Below are positions 17,554 through 26,204 of a stretch of DNA of 64,000 nucleotides, in pieces; the stretch's first letter is position 1, and the number at the start of each line of letters is the position of its first letter. Source of the DNA: Thiobacillus denitrificans (GTDB lineage Bacteria > Pseudomonadota > Gammaproteobacteria > Burkholderiales > Thiobacillaceae). The DNA lies in NCBI GenBank assembly GCA_002403375.1, contig DHHQ01000007.1, positions 6,964-70,963 on the forward strand. The letters run 5' to 3'. Below the pieces are notes generated by a model. It searched no databases. It worked only from the letters and a program-made list of their open reading frames with translations, and was not told where the DNA came from. The translations under genes and the position numbers were made by a program.

Positions 17554-18272
17554 GCGCCGTCGCCGATGCGCTGGCGCGCGCGCTGCGCGACCTGTTCAGC
17601 CTGCGCGTGCTGTGGGTGGTGGTGTGGCCGATGCTCGCCGCCGCGCTCGCCTGGATCGTGCTGAGCGTCGCGTTCTGGGGAACCTTCGCCGGCTGGATCG
17701 CACAGGGGCTCGACGCCATCGGCATCCAGGCCTGGCTCGCCGAGCTCGAGCCGGTGTGGATCGCCCACGGCGTCCAACTGCTGGTGCACCTGATGCTGTT
17801 CGTGCCGGCGGTGCTCTTGACCGCGCTCGTCATCACCGCGCTGTTCGCGATGCCCGCGCTGGTGCGCATGGTCGCCGAACGCGACTACCCGCAGCTCGAA
17901 CGCAGGAAGGGCGGCGGGCTCGTCGGCAGCGTGTGGAACGCGGCGGTCGCGCTGGTGCTGTTCGTCGGCCTGTGGATCGTCACGCTGCCGCTGTGGCTGA
18001 TCGGCGTCGGCGTGGTCGTCCCCTTCGCCGCCGCCGCCTACCTCAACCAGCGCCTGTTCCGCTACGACGCCGTCGGCGAGCACGCCAGCAGCGCCGAGAT
18101 GGCCGCGCTGTTCAGGAGCGAGCGCGCGGGCTGGTGGGGGCTGGGCCTGCTGACCGGCCTCGTGCAGTTCGTGCCCTTCCTCAACCTGTTCGCCCCGGTG
18201 TTCGCCGCGCTGGCCTTCATCCACTTCGGGCTGGCGCGCCTCGACGCGCAGCGTGCGCGCTCAGTCGGCTGA
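17550..18272 (+). CDS. EI24/CysZ-like inner-membrane protein
   Basis: This 240-aa protein has four or five hydrophobic segments (VLWVVVWPMLAAALAWIVLSV, LLVHLMLFVPAVLLTALVIT, LVLFVGLWIVTLPLWLIGVGV, LLTGLVQFVPFLNLFAPVFAAL) and the EI24/CysZ pattern FAAAAYLNQRLFRYDAVGEHAS. CysZ proteins move sulfate across the inner membrane in some bacteria, but this family is broad and transport here is inferred. It starts at a GTG overlapping the mog stop. Its last 12 nt overlap the end of the convergent zincin gene. Confidence 0.72.
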   Translation: MSAVADALARALRDLFSLRVLWVVVWPMLAAALAWIVLSVAFWGTFAGWIAQGLDAIGIQAWLAELEPVWIAHGVQLLVHLMLFVPAVLLTALVITALFAMPALVRMVAERDYPQLERRKGGGLVGSVWNAAVALVLFVGLWIVTLPLWLIGVGVVVPFAAAAYLNQRLFRYDAVGEHASSAEMAALFRSERAGWWGLGLLTGLVQFVPFLNLFAPVFAALAFIHFGLARLDAQRARSVG

Positions 18273-19061
18273 GGCGAAGCGCCGCTTGAACGCGGCGTCG
18301 AGGCCGATTTCGTAGGCGGTCAGCGGCCCGACGACGCAGCGCTCGAGGCCCGGCGGCATCACCGGCTCGCCGCGCACGCCGACCAGACGCCCCGCCATGA
18401 TCTCGGCCTCGCGGCGCAGCGCCGACTGCGGCAGGTGCGGCTCCGCGTAGCCCTCCGGGTAGCGCGGCATCCCGCCCGCCTCGTACTTGTCGCTCGCGCC
18501 CAGCGTGTGCAGCAGTTCGTGCGCGATGACGATGTTGTTCTGCGCCGCCTGCGCCGGGTCGGCAAACACGTGCACCACGCCGATCAGCCCCTTCTGCAGG
18601 CCCAGCGAATGCTCCAGCGCCGCCCCGTCCTGCGGCGCGTGATAGAGCAGGAACAGCTTGATGCGCCCCGGCTGCGGCAGCCATTCGTCCGACTGCCGGT
18701 ACACCCACCAGCGCAGCTTCAGGCTCCACCCCATGACCTTCAGCACGCTGCCGTCGCGCGGCGGAACGGGCGGCTGCTGTTTCAGTTCCGGCAGCACGGT
18801 GACGTCCATCGCCGGCGCGTGCTTCACGCCGTAGCGCGCCACCTCGCGCTCGAGGAAGGCGCCGATCTCGGCGAAATCACGCGCCGTCAGCGCGCGGATC
18901 GCCTCGGCCGCCTCCGCCGAACCGTCGCCGTTGATCGGGATCACCGCGACGTCGAGCGGGCCGCGCCAGCTGCGCACCAGCGATTGCTCCAGCCAGGTGA
19001 AGCCGACCACCGCGGCCAGCACGCCCAGCAGGAGCAGGATTCGAATTCGGCGAAAGGTCAT
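18261..19061 (-). CDS. membrane-anchored zincin-like protein
   Basis: This 266-aa protein has a single N-terminal anchor (IRILLLLGVLAAVVGFTWL) and a large exported domain. The motif IVIAHELLHTLGASDKYEAGG carries HExxH plus a downstream acidic residue, consistent with a zinc metallopeptidase fold. I do not recognise a named family. The preceding region contains FLLYHAPQDGAALEHSLG. Substrate is unknown. Its 3' end overlaps the CysZ-like gene by 12 nt on the other strand. Confidence 0.65.
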   Translation of the reverse strand: MTFRRIRILLLLGVLAAVVGFTWLEQSLVRSWRGPLDVAVIPINGDGSAEAAEAIRALTARDFAEIGAFLEREVARYGVKHAPAMDVTVLPELKQQPPVPPRDGSVLKVMGWSLKLRWWVYRQSDEWLPQPGRIKLFLLYHAPQDGAALEHSLGLQKGLIGVVHVFADPAQAAQNNIVIAHELLHTLGASDKYEAGGMPRYPEGYAEPHLPQSALRREAEIMAGRLVGVRGEPVMPPGLERCVVGPLTAYEIGLDAAFKRRFASAD

Positions 19062-19142
19062 GGCGGGTCGGTGCGGAGAAGGAAGTGCTTCATTATCGTC
19101 AGGGCGGGCACAGGCTTGAATCGACGCCGTTCGGGGCCAGTA

Positions 19143-19185
19143 GGACCAAGGTCTAATATTTCAAGCGGGACACCCGGCGTATCGT
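19143..19185 (+). promoter_or_regulatory. regulon promoter a: operator plus -10
   Basis: GGACCAAGGTCTAAT (19143-19157) is followed by TATCGT at 19180-19185, starting 23 nt after the operator ends. No -35 box is visible because the operator takes its place. It would start transcription near 19192 and serve the 19252-28038 gene series. Confidence 0.8.
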
Positions 19186-19251
19186 GAGCGTGTAAAGCTG
19201 CCCACCGGGCAGGGGTCCGCTCACGATGCTTGCGCCAACCGACTGGCAGGA

Positions 19252-20418
19252 ATGATGGAAGAACCTCGACGACCTGATGATTTTTCGCTGCTCGGCGGCC
19301 CGCTGCACCGGCTTGGCCGCCGCCTGGGCCTGGTCCGCGGCGGAACCCGCACCCTTGCGCTGGGGCTGGCGCTCGGCCTGATCCCCTGGTCGATCCTGAT
19401 GCTGCTGGCGCTCGTCGAAGGCGCCGGCCAGCAGGTTATTTCCCCCGCGGTGATCGGCGTGCATGCACGCCTGCTGCTGGCCATTCCCCTGTTCTTCCTG
19501 TGCGAGTCGCTGCTGGATCCGAGGCTGGCGACGCTCGTCCGCACCCTCGTCGATTCCGGTGTCGTTCCCCCGCACGCCCGGCCGGCCCTGGAAGCCGAGA
19601 TCGCCCGCATCCGTCGATGGAAGGATTCCTGGGTGCCGGATGCTGCGAGTCTGCTGGCGGCCGTGGTGTTCTCGGTGTTTGCCGCGCAGCTGCACATTTC
19701 CGGCACGACGGCATCCTACGACCCCACCCGCGCCGCGACCGAAATGGCGATGGCGGGCCAGTGGTACCTGATCGTCTGCCTGACCCTGTTCCGCTTCCTG
19801 ATGATTCGCTGGCTGTGGCGGCTCGGCCTGTGGTGCTTCTTCCTCTGGCGCGTGTCCAGGCTCGATCTCCGTCTCGTGCCGACCCACCCGGATCAGACGG
19901 CCGGTCTCGGCTACCTGGAAGTCGTGCATGCGCATTTCACGCCCCTGATCCTGGCGCTCTCGGTGGTTCAGGCCGCCATGCTGGCGGAGGAAATTTCCAC
20001 CGGCCTGGCGAATTTCGAGGCCGTCTACCCGGCGTTCGCGCTGGTCCTGGTTGCCGTCGCGGTCCTGTTCCTCGGTCCCTTGTTCATTTTCATGCCCAGG
20101 CTCTGGGCATGCCGGGTGCAGGGCTTGAGCGACTACATGGTGTTCGGCTCGCGTTACGTGAACGGCTTCAACAGCAAATGGCTGGGCAGGGGCGAGCCCG
20201 ACCGGGAGCCCCTGCTCGGCACGTCCGACCTGCAGTCGCTGGCCGACCTCGGCAACAGCATCAGCGTCGTCAGGGAGATGCGCATCGTCCCCATCAGCCT
20301 GCTGCTATTGAAGGACTACGCGCTGACCGCGCTGCTGCCGTTCCTGCCGCTGCTCCTGCTCAAGTATCCGGTTGCCGAACTGACGCAGAGGTTCTTCGCC
20401 AGGCTGACGGGTTTGTGA
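19252..20418 (+). CDS. multi-pass membrane protein of unknown function
   Basis: This 388-aa protein has about seven hydrophobic segments, including LALGLALGLIPWSILMLLALV, LLAAVVFSVFAAQLHI, WYLIVCLTLFRFLMIRWLWRLGLWCFFLW and FALVLVAVAVLFLGPLFIF. The loop RLDLRLVPTHPDQTAGLGYLEVVHAHF is hydrophilic and rich in His and Asp. I do not recognise a characterised family. Two in-frame ATGs at 19252 and 19255 follow GGCAGGA; the second has the better spacing. It is the first gene after regulon promoter a, about 60 nt from the predicted transcript start. Confidence 0.72.
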   Translation: MMEEPRRPDDFSLLGGPLHRLGRRLGLVRGGTRTLALGLALGLIPWSILMLLALVEGAGQQVISPAVIGVHARLLLAIPLFFLCESLLDPRLATLVRTLVDSGVVPPHARPALEAEIARIRRWKDSWVPDAASLLAAVVFSVFAAQLHISGTTASYDPTRAATEMAMAGQWYLIVCLTLFRFLMIRWLWRLGLWCFFLWRVSRLDLRLVPTHPDQTAGLGYLEVVHAHFTPLILALSVVQAAMLAEEISTGLANFEAVYPAFALVLVAVAVLFLGPLFIFMPRLWACRVQGLSDYMVFGSRYVNGFNSKWLGRGEPDREPLLGTSDLQSLADLGNSISVVREMRIVPISLLLLKDYALTALLPFLPLLLLKYPVAELTQRFFARLTGL

Positions 20419-20518
20419 GCGGCACAGCGGACCCGCAGCCAGGGACATGCGGCGGCGTTTCCGCGCAGAAAATGCGTAAGCGAGCCCTGTCATTCACGCA
20501 AACGAACAGGAGGTCTTG

Positions 20519-21004
20519 ATGGACAACCAGACAACGGAGTCATCCAGTCAAGTGGTGAAGGACCAAACCGACATCGGTGACGGGCGCGCGGTACAGGTCG
20601 AGGTCACGACCAAGGTCGTGAAGTCGTCCAACGAACTCGCGGAAGACCGGACCGACCTCGCGACAGCGCGCACCCTGATGGCGATGGACCGCTCGCTGAT
20701 GGCGTGGATCCGGACCTCGCTCTCCATGATCAGTTTCGGTTTCACCATCTACAAGATTCTTGAAGGCTTCCAGAAAAGCGGAAATGTCATCGCGCATGGG
20801 TTAAGCCCCCGCACCGTCGGCCTGTTTCTGGTTGGACTGGGCACGGTCGCGATGATTGCAGGCACGATCGAGTATTTCGAGCGGCTCAAGATTCTGCGCC
20901 AATTTCACACCGTCAAGACCTGGCGGGCCAGCCTCGTCATGGCCGTGATCATGTCCGCCGTGGGCCTGTTCGTGTTCCTGAGCATCGTCACCAAGCTGCT
21001 CTGA
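20519..21004 (+). CDS. DUF202 (YidH-like) membrane protein
   Basis: This 161-aa protein contains the DUF202 signature DLATARTLMAMDRSLMAWIRTSLSMISFGFTIYKIL followed by two further membrane helices (VGLFLVGLGTVAMIAGTIEYF, LVMAVIMSAVGLFVFLSIVTKL). The first 50 residues are polar and acidic. DUF202 proteins are small inner-membrane proteins of unknown role. AGGAGG sits 6 nt before the ATG at 20519. The next gene starts 2 nt after its stop. Confidence 0.82.
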   Translation: MDNQTTESSSQVVKDQTDIGDGRAVQVEVTTKVVKSSNELAEDRTDLATARTLMAMDRSLMAWIRTSLSMISFGFTIYKILEGFQKSGNVIAHGLSPRTVGLFLVGLGTVAMIAGTIEYFERLKILRQFHTVKTWRASLVMAVIMSAVGLFVFLSIVTKLL

Positions 21005-21006
21005 AC

Positions 21007-21750
21007 ATGGCCCTGGGATCCGGTGCGACCATCGAGACGGGTGCTGCGGCGCTCCTGTTCGCCGCGACCTTCCTGGCCGGCGGCCGCGTCCACCCCTTCC
21101 GCCCGCTGGTGCGCGACCACCGCAGCGTCGTGTCCTTCGGCGCCGGCATGTCCGCCGCCTACGTGTTCGTGCATCTGCTGCCGGAATTGAGCGAGGTGCG
21201 CCAGCAGTTCGTCGAATCGGTCGAGGCGCCGCTGCGCTTCGAGGGCATGGCGATCTATTTTCTCGCGCTGGTCGGATTCCTGGTCTTCTACGGCCTCGAC
21301 CATCTGCGCGCCCACCTGCGCGAATCTCCCGAAGCGGCACGGTTCGGACTGAGCTTCAAGCTGCATGTCGGCGGCTTTGCCGCGTATGCCGGTCTGGTGT
21401 CGTACCTGCTCGTGAACAGTCTAGGAGAAACGCCAACCGACACCGGCTTGTACGCGGTGGCGATCGCCTTCCATTTTCTTTCGGTGGAGCACGCCTTGCG
21501 GCGCGAATACGGCGCCGCGTTCGAGCGTTCCGGACGCTTCGTGCTCGCCGGCATGTGCCTGCTCGGCTGGGCCGTCGGGCTGCTGTTCGCGCTGCCGCCC
21601 TATGCCCTGGCCTTGCTCGTCGCCTTCCTGTCGGGGGCCATCATCATGAACAGCCTCATCATGGAATTGCCCTCCGAGAAGGACGGGCGCTTCCTGCCAT
21701 TCGTCAGCGGCGGCGTTGCGTATGGCCTGCTTCTATTGCCGCTGGGTTGA
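21007..21750 (+). CDS. multi-pass membrane protein, possibly ZIP-like
   Basis: This 247-aa protein has about eight hydrophobic segments. The motif YVFVHLLPELSEV in the second segment and FHFLSVEHALRREYG later recall the His/Glu metal-binding helices of ZIP transporters. The match is loose and the long metal-binding loop of classical ZIPs is missing, so metal transport is only a possibility. It is packed between the DUF202 gene (2 nt) and the next small membrane protein (15 nt) in the promoter-a operon. Confidence 0.6.
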   Translation: MALGSGATIETGAAALLFAATFLAGGRVHPFRPLVRDHRSVVSFGAGMSAAYVFVHLLPELSEVRQQFVESVEAPLRFEGMAIYFLALVGFLVFYGLDHLRAHLRESPEAARFGLSFKLHVGGFAAYAGLVSYLLVNSLGETPTDTGLYAVAIAFHFLSVEHALRREYGAAFERSGRFVLAGMCLLGWAVGLLFALPPYALALLVAFLSGAIIMNSLIMELPSEKDGRFLPFVSGGVAYGLLLLPLG

Positions 21751-21765
21751 AAAGGGAGAACGAAG

Positions 21766-22143
21766 ATGGAAGAAATCTGGATGCGTTTCGTGGAGAACCT
21801 GAACGACCGGGTCAGCGGGCCGATGAAGTTCCGCCTGCTGCTGCAGCCGGCGATGGCCGCGTTCTTCGCGATCCGTTCGGGATTGCTGGATGCCAGGACG
21901 GGCAAGCCGCCGTACTTCTGGTCGCTCCTGACCGACCCCGCCCATCGAATCGACATGCTCAATGACGGCTGGAAGAGTATCGGCAAGGTGTTCATTCTCG
22001 CGCTGCTGCTCGATGTGATCTACCAGGTCATGGTGCTCAAGTTCGTGTATCCGGGCGAAGCCATCTACGTCGCCTTCGTGCTGGCGATCCTGCCCTATCT
22101 GATCCTGCGCGGGCTGGTCACGCGCATTGCCCGCAAGAAATGA
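21766..22143 (+). CDS. small membrane protein, unknown
   Basis: This 125-aa protein has an amphipathic N-terminal half (MRFVENLNDRVSGPMKFRLLLQPAMAAFFAIRSGLLDARTG) and two membrane helices (VFILALLLDVIYQVMVLKF, AIYVAFVLAILPYLILRGLV). The family is not recognised. It has a good AGGGAGAACGAAG ribosome site. It lies immediately before the SulP transporter and could be an accessory subunit, by position only. Confidence 0.65.
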   Translation: MEEIWMRFVENLNDRVSGPMKFRLLLQPAMAAFFAIRSGLLDARTGKPPYFWSLLTDPAHRIDMLNDGWKSIGKVFILALLLDVIYQVMVLKFVYPGEAIYVAFVLAILPYLILRGLVTRIARKK

Positions 22144-22159
22144 ATTCAGCGGCGGAACA

Positions 22160-23872
22160 ATGGGCCCTGCGCGCGGCATAAGCGGCATGCCTGGAAGAGC
22201 CTCCGTCGCCCGCTGGCTGTTCGCCTACCGGCGAGCATGGCTGCGTGCCGATGTCATCGCCGGGCTCACCGTCGCGGCCGTGGTGATTCCCCAGGCGATG
22301 GCCTATGCCGTCATCGCCGGCCTGCCAGTCGAGGTCGGCCTGTATACCGCGCTGGCGACGATGCTGGTCTACCCGCTGCTGGGCAGCTCGCGCCCGCTGA
22401 GCGTCACCACCACGTCCGCCATCGCCATGCTGGTGGCGGCGCAGATCGCGGTCTCCGTCGCGCAGACCGGCGCTGCCCCCGGCGCGGTGGCAGCCACCCT
22501 GGCGCTGCTGGTAGGCGGCCTCCTGATCCTGGCAAGCGTGCTGCGCCTGGGATTCCTGGCGAATTTCATATCGCTGCCGGTGCTGGTCGGCTTCAAGGCG
22601 GGCGTCGGGGTGGTCATCATCATCGGGCAATTGAAACCGGTGCTGGGCATCTCTCTCACGGGCACGACGACCGTCGATAAATTGCTGGAACTGCCCGGAA
22701 AAATTCCCGGGGCGCATGGGCCGACAGTGTTGCTGGCATGCGTCGGGCTCGCGCTATTGCTCGCCTTGCCGCGCTTCTTCCCGCGGCTGCCCGCGCCGCT
22801 GGCCTGGGTGGCCTTGAGCATTGCCGCTTCCGCGGTTTTCGGTCTCGACGCGCTGGGCGTCAAATCGGTGGGGGCCGTGCCGTCCGGCTTGCCCGCGCTG
22901 GCCTTGCCCGACGTGGCGCTCGCCGCGCAGTTGTGGCCGGCGGCGCTGGGCATCGCGCTGATGTCGTTCACCGAATCGGTGGCGGCGGCGCGCACCTTCT
23001 GCCAGCGCAGCGACCCGCCGGTCAATGCCAACCAGGAACTACTCGCGCTGGGCGCCGCGAACGTGGCGTCGGCCATGGTGGGGGGGCTGCCCGCCGGCGG
23101 CGGCGCATCGCAGACGGCCGTTGCCGACGCGTCGGGCGCACGCAGCCAGATGGCGCAATGGGTCAACGCGGCCGTGGTAGTGCTGTGCCTGCTGCTGCTG
23201 TCGCGCGTGATCGCCTTGCTGCCGCAGGCGGCCCTGGGCGCGCTGATCCTGGTCGCATCCTTCTCGATGATCAAGCCGCGAGCCTTCCGCGACATCGCCC
23301 AGGTCCGCCGTCTGGAACTCACGTGGGCGCTGGCGACGCTGGCGGGCGTCGTCTTGATCGGCACGCTCCAGGGCATTCTGATCGCCGTGGCGATATCGAT
23401 CCTGACGCTCTTCTACCAGGCGAATCATCCGCCTGTGTATGCCATCGCCTACAACCGCGCCAAGGACATTTTCCGCCGCGCGGGCGAGCATGCGGATGAC
23501 GAGACCTTTCCCGGCCTGCTGATGCTGCGTACCGAAGGCCGCCTGACTTTTGCCAACGCCGCCAATGCCGCCGAGAAGATGCGGGCCCTGGTCGAGCAAA
23601 CCCAGCCGCACGTCATCGTGCTGGAGTGCAGCGCGATTCCGGACATCGAATACACCGCCCTGACCATGCTGACCGACGCCGAGCAGAGCCTGCGAGCACG
23701 CGGCATCAGCCTGTGGCTGGCCGGCGTCAATCCCGACCTGCTGAAAACCATTGAACGTTCGCCGCTGGGCAAGACGCTGGGGCACGAGCACATGTTCTTC
23801 AACCTGCAGAAGGTACTGGAGGCGTGGCAGGCGCGCGCTGCAAACAAACGGGAAGGACATCGCCATGTATGA
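22160..23872 (+). CDS. SulP-family inorganic anion transporter with STAS domain
   Basis: This 570-aa protein has the SulP core beginning LRADVIAGLTVAAVVIPQAMAYAVIAGLPVEVGLYTAL, then about 10-14 membrane helices including LGIALMSFTESVAAARTFCQ and VNANQELLALGAANVASAMVGGLPAGGG. The C-terminal STAS domain reads PGLLMLRTEGRLTFANAANAAEKM and HVIVLECSAIPDIEYTALTML. SulP proteins move sulfate, bicarbonate or other anions across the inner membrane. In a sulfatase-rich regulon, sulfate is the most economical substrate guess. The ATG at 22160 is preferred to a TTG at 22127 inside the previous gene. It overlaps the antiporter gene by 8 nt. Confidence 0.9.
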   Translation: MGPARGISGMPGRASVARWLFAYRRAWLRADVIAGLTVAAVVIPQAMAYAVIAGLPVEVGLYTALATMLVYPLLGSSRPLSVTTTSAIAMLVAAQIAVSVAQTGAAPGAVAATLALLVGGLLILASVLRLGFLANFISLPVLVGFKAGVGVVIIIGQLKPVLGISLTGTTTVDKLLELPGKIPGAHGPTVLLACVGLALLLALPRFFPRLPAPLAWVALSIAASAVFGLDALGVKSVGAVPSGLPALALPDVALAAQLWPAALGIALMSFTESVAAARTFCQRSDPPVNANQELLALGAANVASAMVGGLPAGGGASQTAVADASGARSQMAQWVNAAVVVLCLLLLSRVIALLPQAALGALILVASFSMIKPRAFRDIAQVRRLELTWALATLAGVVLIGTLQGILIAVAISILTLFYQANHPPVYAIAYNRAKDIFRRAGEHADDETFPGLLMLRTEGRLTFANAANAAEKMRALVEQTQPHVIVLECSAIPDIEYTALTMLTDAEQSLRARGISLWLAGVNPDLLKTIERSPLGKTLGHEHMFFNLQKVLEAWQARAANKREGHRHV

Positions 23873-25052
23873 AAACATGACCATCCTGGCGCTGTTCGTC
23901 TTCGTCTACAGCCTGGTGGGCGGGCGCCTCGCCAGGTCGCCGATCAGCGGCGCGATCATCTTTACCGCCTTCGGCCTGGCGCTTGGCCCGCTTGGTTTCG
24001 GTTTCCTCAAGCTGAACACCGGCACCGAACAAATCCGCCTGCTGGCCGAACTGACGCTGGCCCTGGTCCTGTTCACCGACGCCGCCAATACAAATCTCGG
24101 CGTGCTCAGAACCCACGCCAGCCTGCCTGCGCGACTGCTGCTGATCGGGCTGCCGCTGACCCTGCTGCTCGGGTTTGGCGTCGGGGTGCTCGTGTTCGAT
24201 GGACTCACCCTGCTGGAGCTTGCCATCCTGGCGACCATGCTGGCGCCGACCGACGCCGCGCTGGGCAAGGCGGTGGTCACGAACAAATCGGTCCCCGTCA
24301 GCATGCGCGAGGGGCTGAATCAGGAGAGCGGCCTCAACGACGGCATCTGCGTGCCGGTCCTGCTCCTGCTGCTCGCCGCGGCCGCACATCCGGGCGCGCA
24401 GGGTGTTTCCCGGATGGCGCTCGATCTGGTCGCAGGCCAGATCGGCGTGGGCGTTGCCGTCGGCCTCGCCTTGACCGTGGTGGCCGTCTGGCTCTTCAAG
24501 CAGTTCAACCAGCTGGGATGGATCAGCGACAGCTGGCGGCAGCTGCCGGTTCCGGCGCTGGCGGTCGCCTGCTTCGCATCGGCGCAGTGGCTCGGCGGCA
24601 GCGGATTCATCGCCGCGTTCAGCGGCGGACTGCTGTTCGGCTGGCTGGCGAGGGCGCGCAAGCACACGCTCCTGCTCGCCGCCGAAGGCACCGGCGATAC
24701 GCTGGCGCTGATCACCTGGGTCGTCTTCGGCGCGGTCGTGATCGCCCGCGCGGCCGACTACATCACCTGGCCCATCGTGCTGTATGCCGCGCTCAGCCTG
24801 ACGCTGGTCCGCATGCTGCCGGTGTTCCTGGCGCTCGCCGGCCTGGGTCTGCGCACCAGGGAAAAGCTGTTCATCGGGTGGTTCGGCCCGCGCGGGATGG
24901 CCAGCATCGTGTTCGGCGTCATCGTGCTGGACGCGCACCTGCCCGGCGGGGCCACCCTGGTCGCCACCGTGGTCTGCACCATCCTGCTCAGCATCGTCGC
25001 GCACGGGCTCAGCGCCGGCCCGCTCGCGGCAGCGCTCAAGAGGAAATCCTGA
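23865..25052 (+). CDS. cation:proton antiporter (CPA family)
   Basis: This 395-aa, about 12-helix protein shows SGAIIFTAFGLALGPLGFGFL, LTLALVLFTDAANTNLG, the core motif ATMLAPTDAALGKAVVTNKSVP followed by REGLNQESGLNDGICVPVLLLLL, and FIGWFGPRGMASIVFGVIVL near the end. These are hallmarks of Na+(K+)/H+ antiporters of the NhaP/CPA1 type. It would exchange cations for protons across the inner membrane. GGAAGGA precedes the ATG at 23865, which overlaps the SulP stop by 8 nt. Its own stop overlaps the next start (ATGA), so the chain is tightly coupled. Confidence 0.88.
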   Translation: MYENMTILALFVFVYSLVGGRLARSPISGAIIFTAFGLALGPLGFGFLKLNTGTEQIRLLAELTLALVLFTDAANTNLGVLRTHASLPARLLLIGLPLTLLLGFGVGVLVFDGLTLLELAILATMLAPTDAALGKAVVTNKSVPVSMREGLNQESGLNDGICVPVLLLLLAAAAHPGAQGVSRMALDLVAGQIGVGVAVGLALTVVAVWLFKQFNQLGWISDSWRQLPVPALAVACFASAQWLGGSGFIAAFSGGLLFGWLARARKHTLLLAAEGTGDTLALITWVVFGAVVIARAADYITWPIVLYAALSLTLVRMLPVFLALAGLGLRTREKLFIGWFGPRGMASIVFGVIVLDAHLPGGATLVATVVCTILLSIVAHGLSAGPLAAALKRKS

Positions 25053-26152
25053 TGGAAAAACAGAGCACACCCACCGTAAAGCCTGTTGGCCTGCGCAGGA
25101 AAACCGCGCACAAACTGGCCTCGGCACTGCGCATCCTCACCATCCCGCTGGTGATCGTGTTCTATCTTGCCGTCCTCTATTACAACCTGCACGAAAGCGA
25201 TCGCCGCTCCCTGAGCTTGAAACACGACAGTCCCGCCGCCGACGCCGTGCATGTCAGCCTCAAGATCGTGAACCTGGATGTCGCCCGCGGGGAAATCACC
25301 GCACGCATGCGGATCCGCCTGACGGGAAAGATCGCGAAGGACGAGTTCACCCCGGCCGTGAACCTGCGGTTTCTGGTCAACGCGTTCCAGGGCCAGCAGC
25401 GTTTCGATCTGGAACGCGGCGAACGCGTGAGCCCGCTCACGGTGGTGTTTCCGCTTGTGGGGGAGCCCAACCTGTATCCGTTCGACACCCATGAGGCCAT
25501 CCTCGCCTTTGCGGCCACCAAGCCAGGGCAGGAAGCGAAGCCTCCGCCCGCGCCGCCCGCCGCTTCGGAAAAACCAAGCTCCCTGATCGAGCGGCTGAAG
25601 AAGCTTGGCGAAACGGAAGCGGGCGAGACACCGCCGGGCCAGGTCAAGCTGGTCGGCAAAACCGAGCTAGCGAGCCGCACGCAGGTTCCGGTGTCGGTCG
25701 ACCTGTCCGCGTCCATTCCCGGATTCAAGTTCGACGGGGAGCTCATCAAAACGGGTCAGGAGCAGGTGACCGGCATTCAATTGAAGCTGAGGCGCGCCAA
25801 CAACGTGATCGTCGCCTCGCTCGGCATCCAGCTGATGATGATCCTGCTGGCGCTGAGCATGCTGGCCATGGTGCTGTTCGGGACGATGAAGGGCAAGGGC
25901 GCCGCGATCGACCCGCTGTACATCGCCCCGGTCCTGATCTTCGGCCTGCCGGCGCTGCGCGATACCCAGCCCGGCGTCCCGCCGCTGGGCGCGTTCAGCG
26001 ATTACCTGTCCTACCTCTGGGCCGAAGCCATCGTCGCCGCGTGCACCATCATCTCCATCTGGACCTGGATCGCCCGGCATCGCTCGGATGACGAGGCGCC
26101 GGCCCCCGACCAGGACCCCGTCGACGACAAGAAACCGTCCCCGGGTTCTTGA
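25052..26152 (+). CDS. DUF4436-like membrane protein
   Basis: This 366-aa protein has one N-terminal membrane segment (ILTIPLVIVFYLAVLYYNL), a periplasmic beta-rich domain (residues about 50-250, with VHVSLKIVNLDVARGEITARMRIRLTG and FPLVGEPNLYPFDTHEAILAF), and three or four C-terminal helices (VIVASLGIQLMMILLALSMLAMVLF and following). The order fits DUF4436 proteins. A Pro/Glu-rich linker lies near residues 165-190. Function is unknown. The start overlaps the antiporter stop. Confidence 0.6.
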   Translation: MEKQSTPTVKPVGLRRKTAHKLASALRILTIPLVIVFYLAVLYYNLHESDRRSLSLKHDSPAADAVHVSLKIVNLDVARGEITARMRIRLTGKIAKDEFTPAVNLRFLVNAFQGQQRFDLERGERVSPLTVVFPLVGEPNLYPFDTHEAILAFAATKPGQEAKPPPAPPAASEKPSSLIERLKKLGETEAGETPPGQVKLVGKTELASRTQVPVSVDLSASIPGFKFDGELIKTGQEQVTGIQLKLRRANNVIVASLGIQLMMILLALSMLAMVLFGTMKGKGAAIDPLYIAPVLIFGLPALRDTQPGVPPLGAFSDYLSYLWAEAIVAACTIISIWTWIARHRSDDEAPAPDQDPVDDKKPSPGS

Positions 26153-26204
26153 GCCCGGCGCCGGCAATGTGGATACTCTCCGTCAAAAGACCCAGGGAAC
26201 AACA

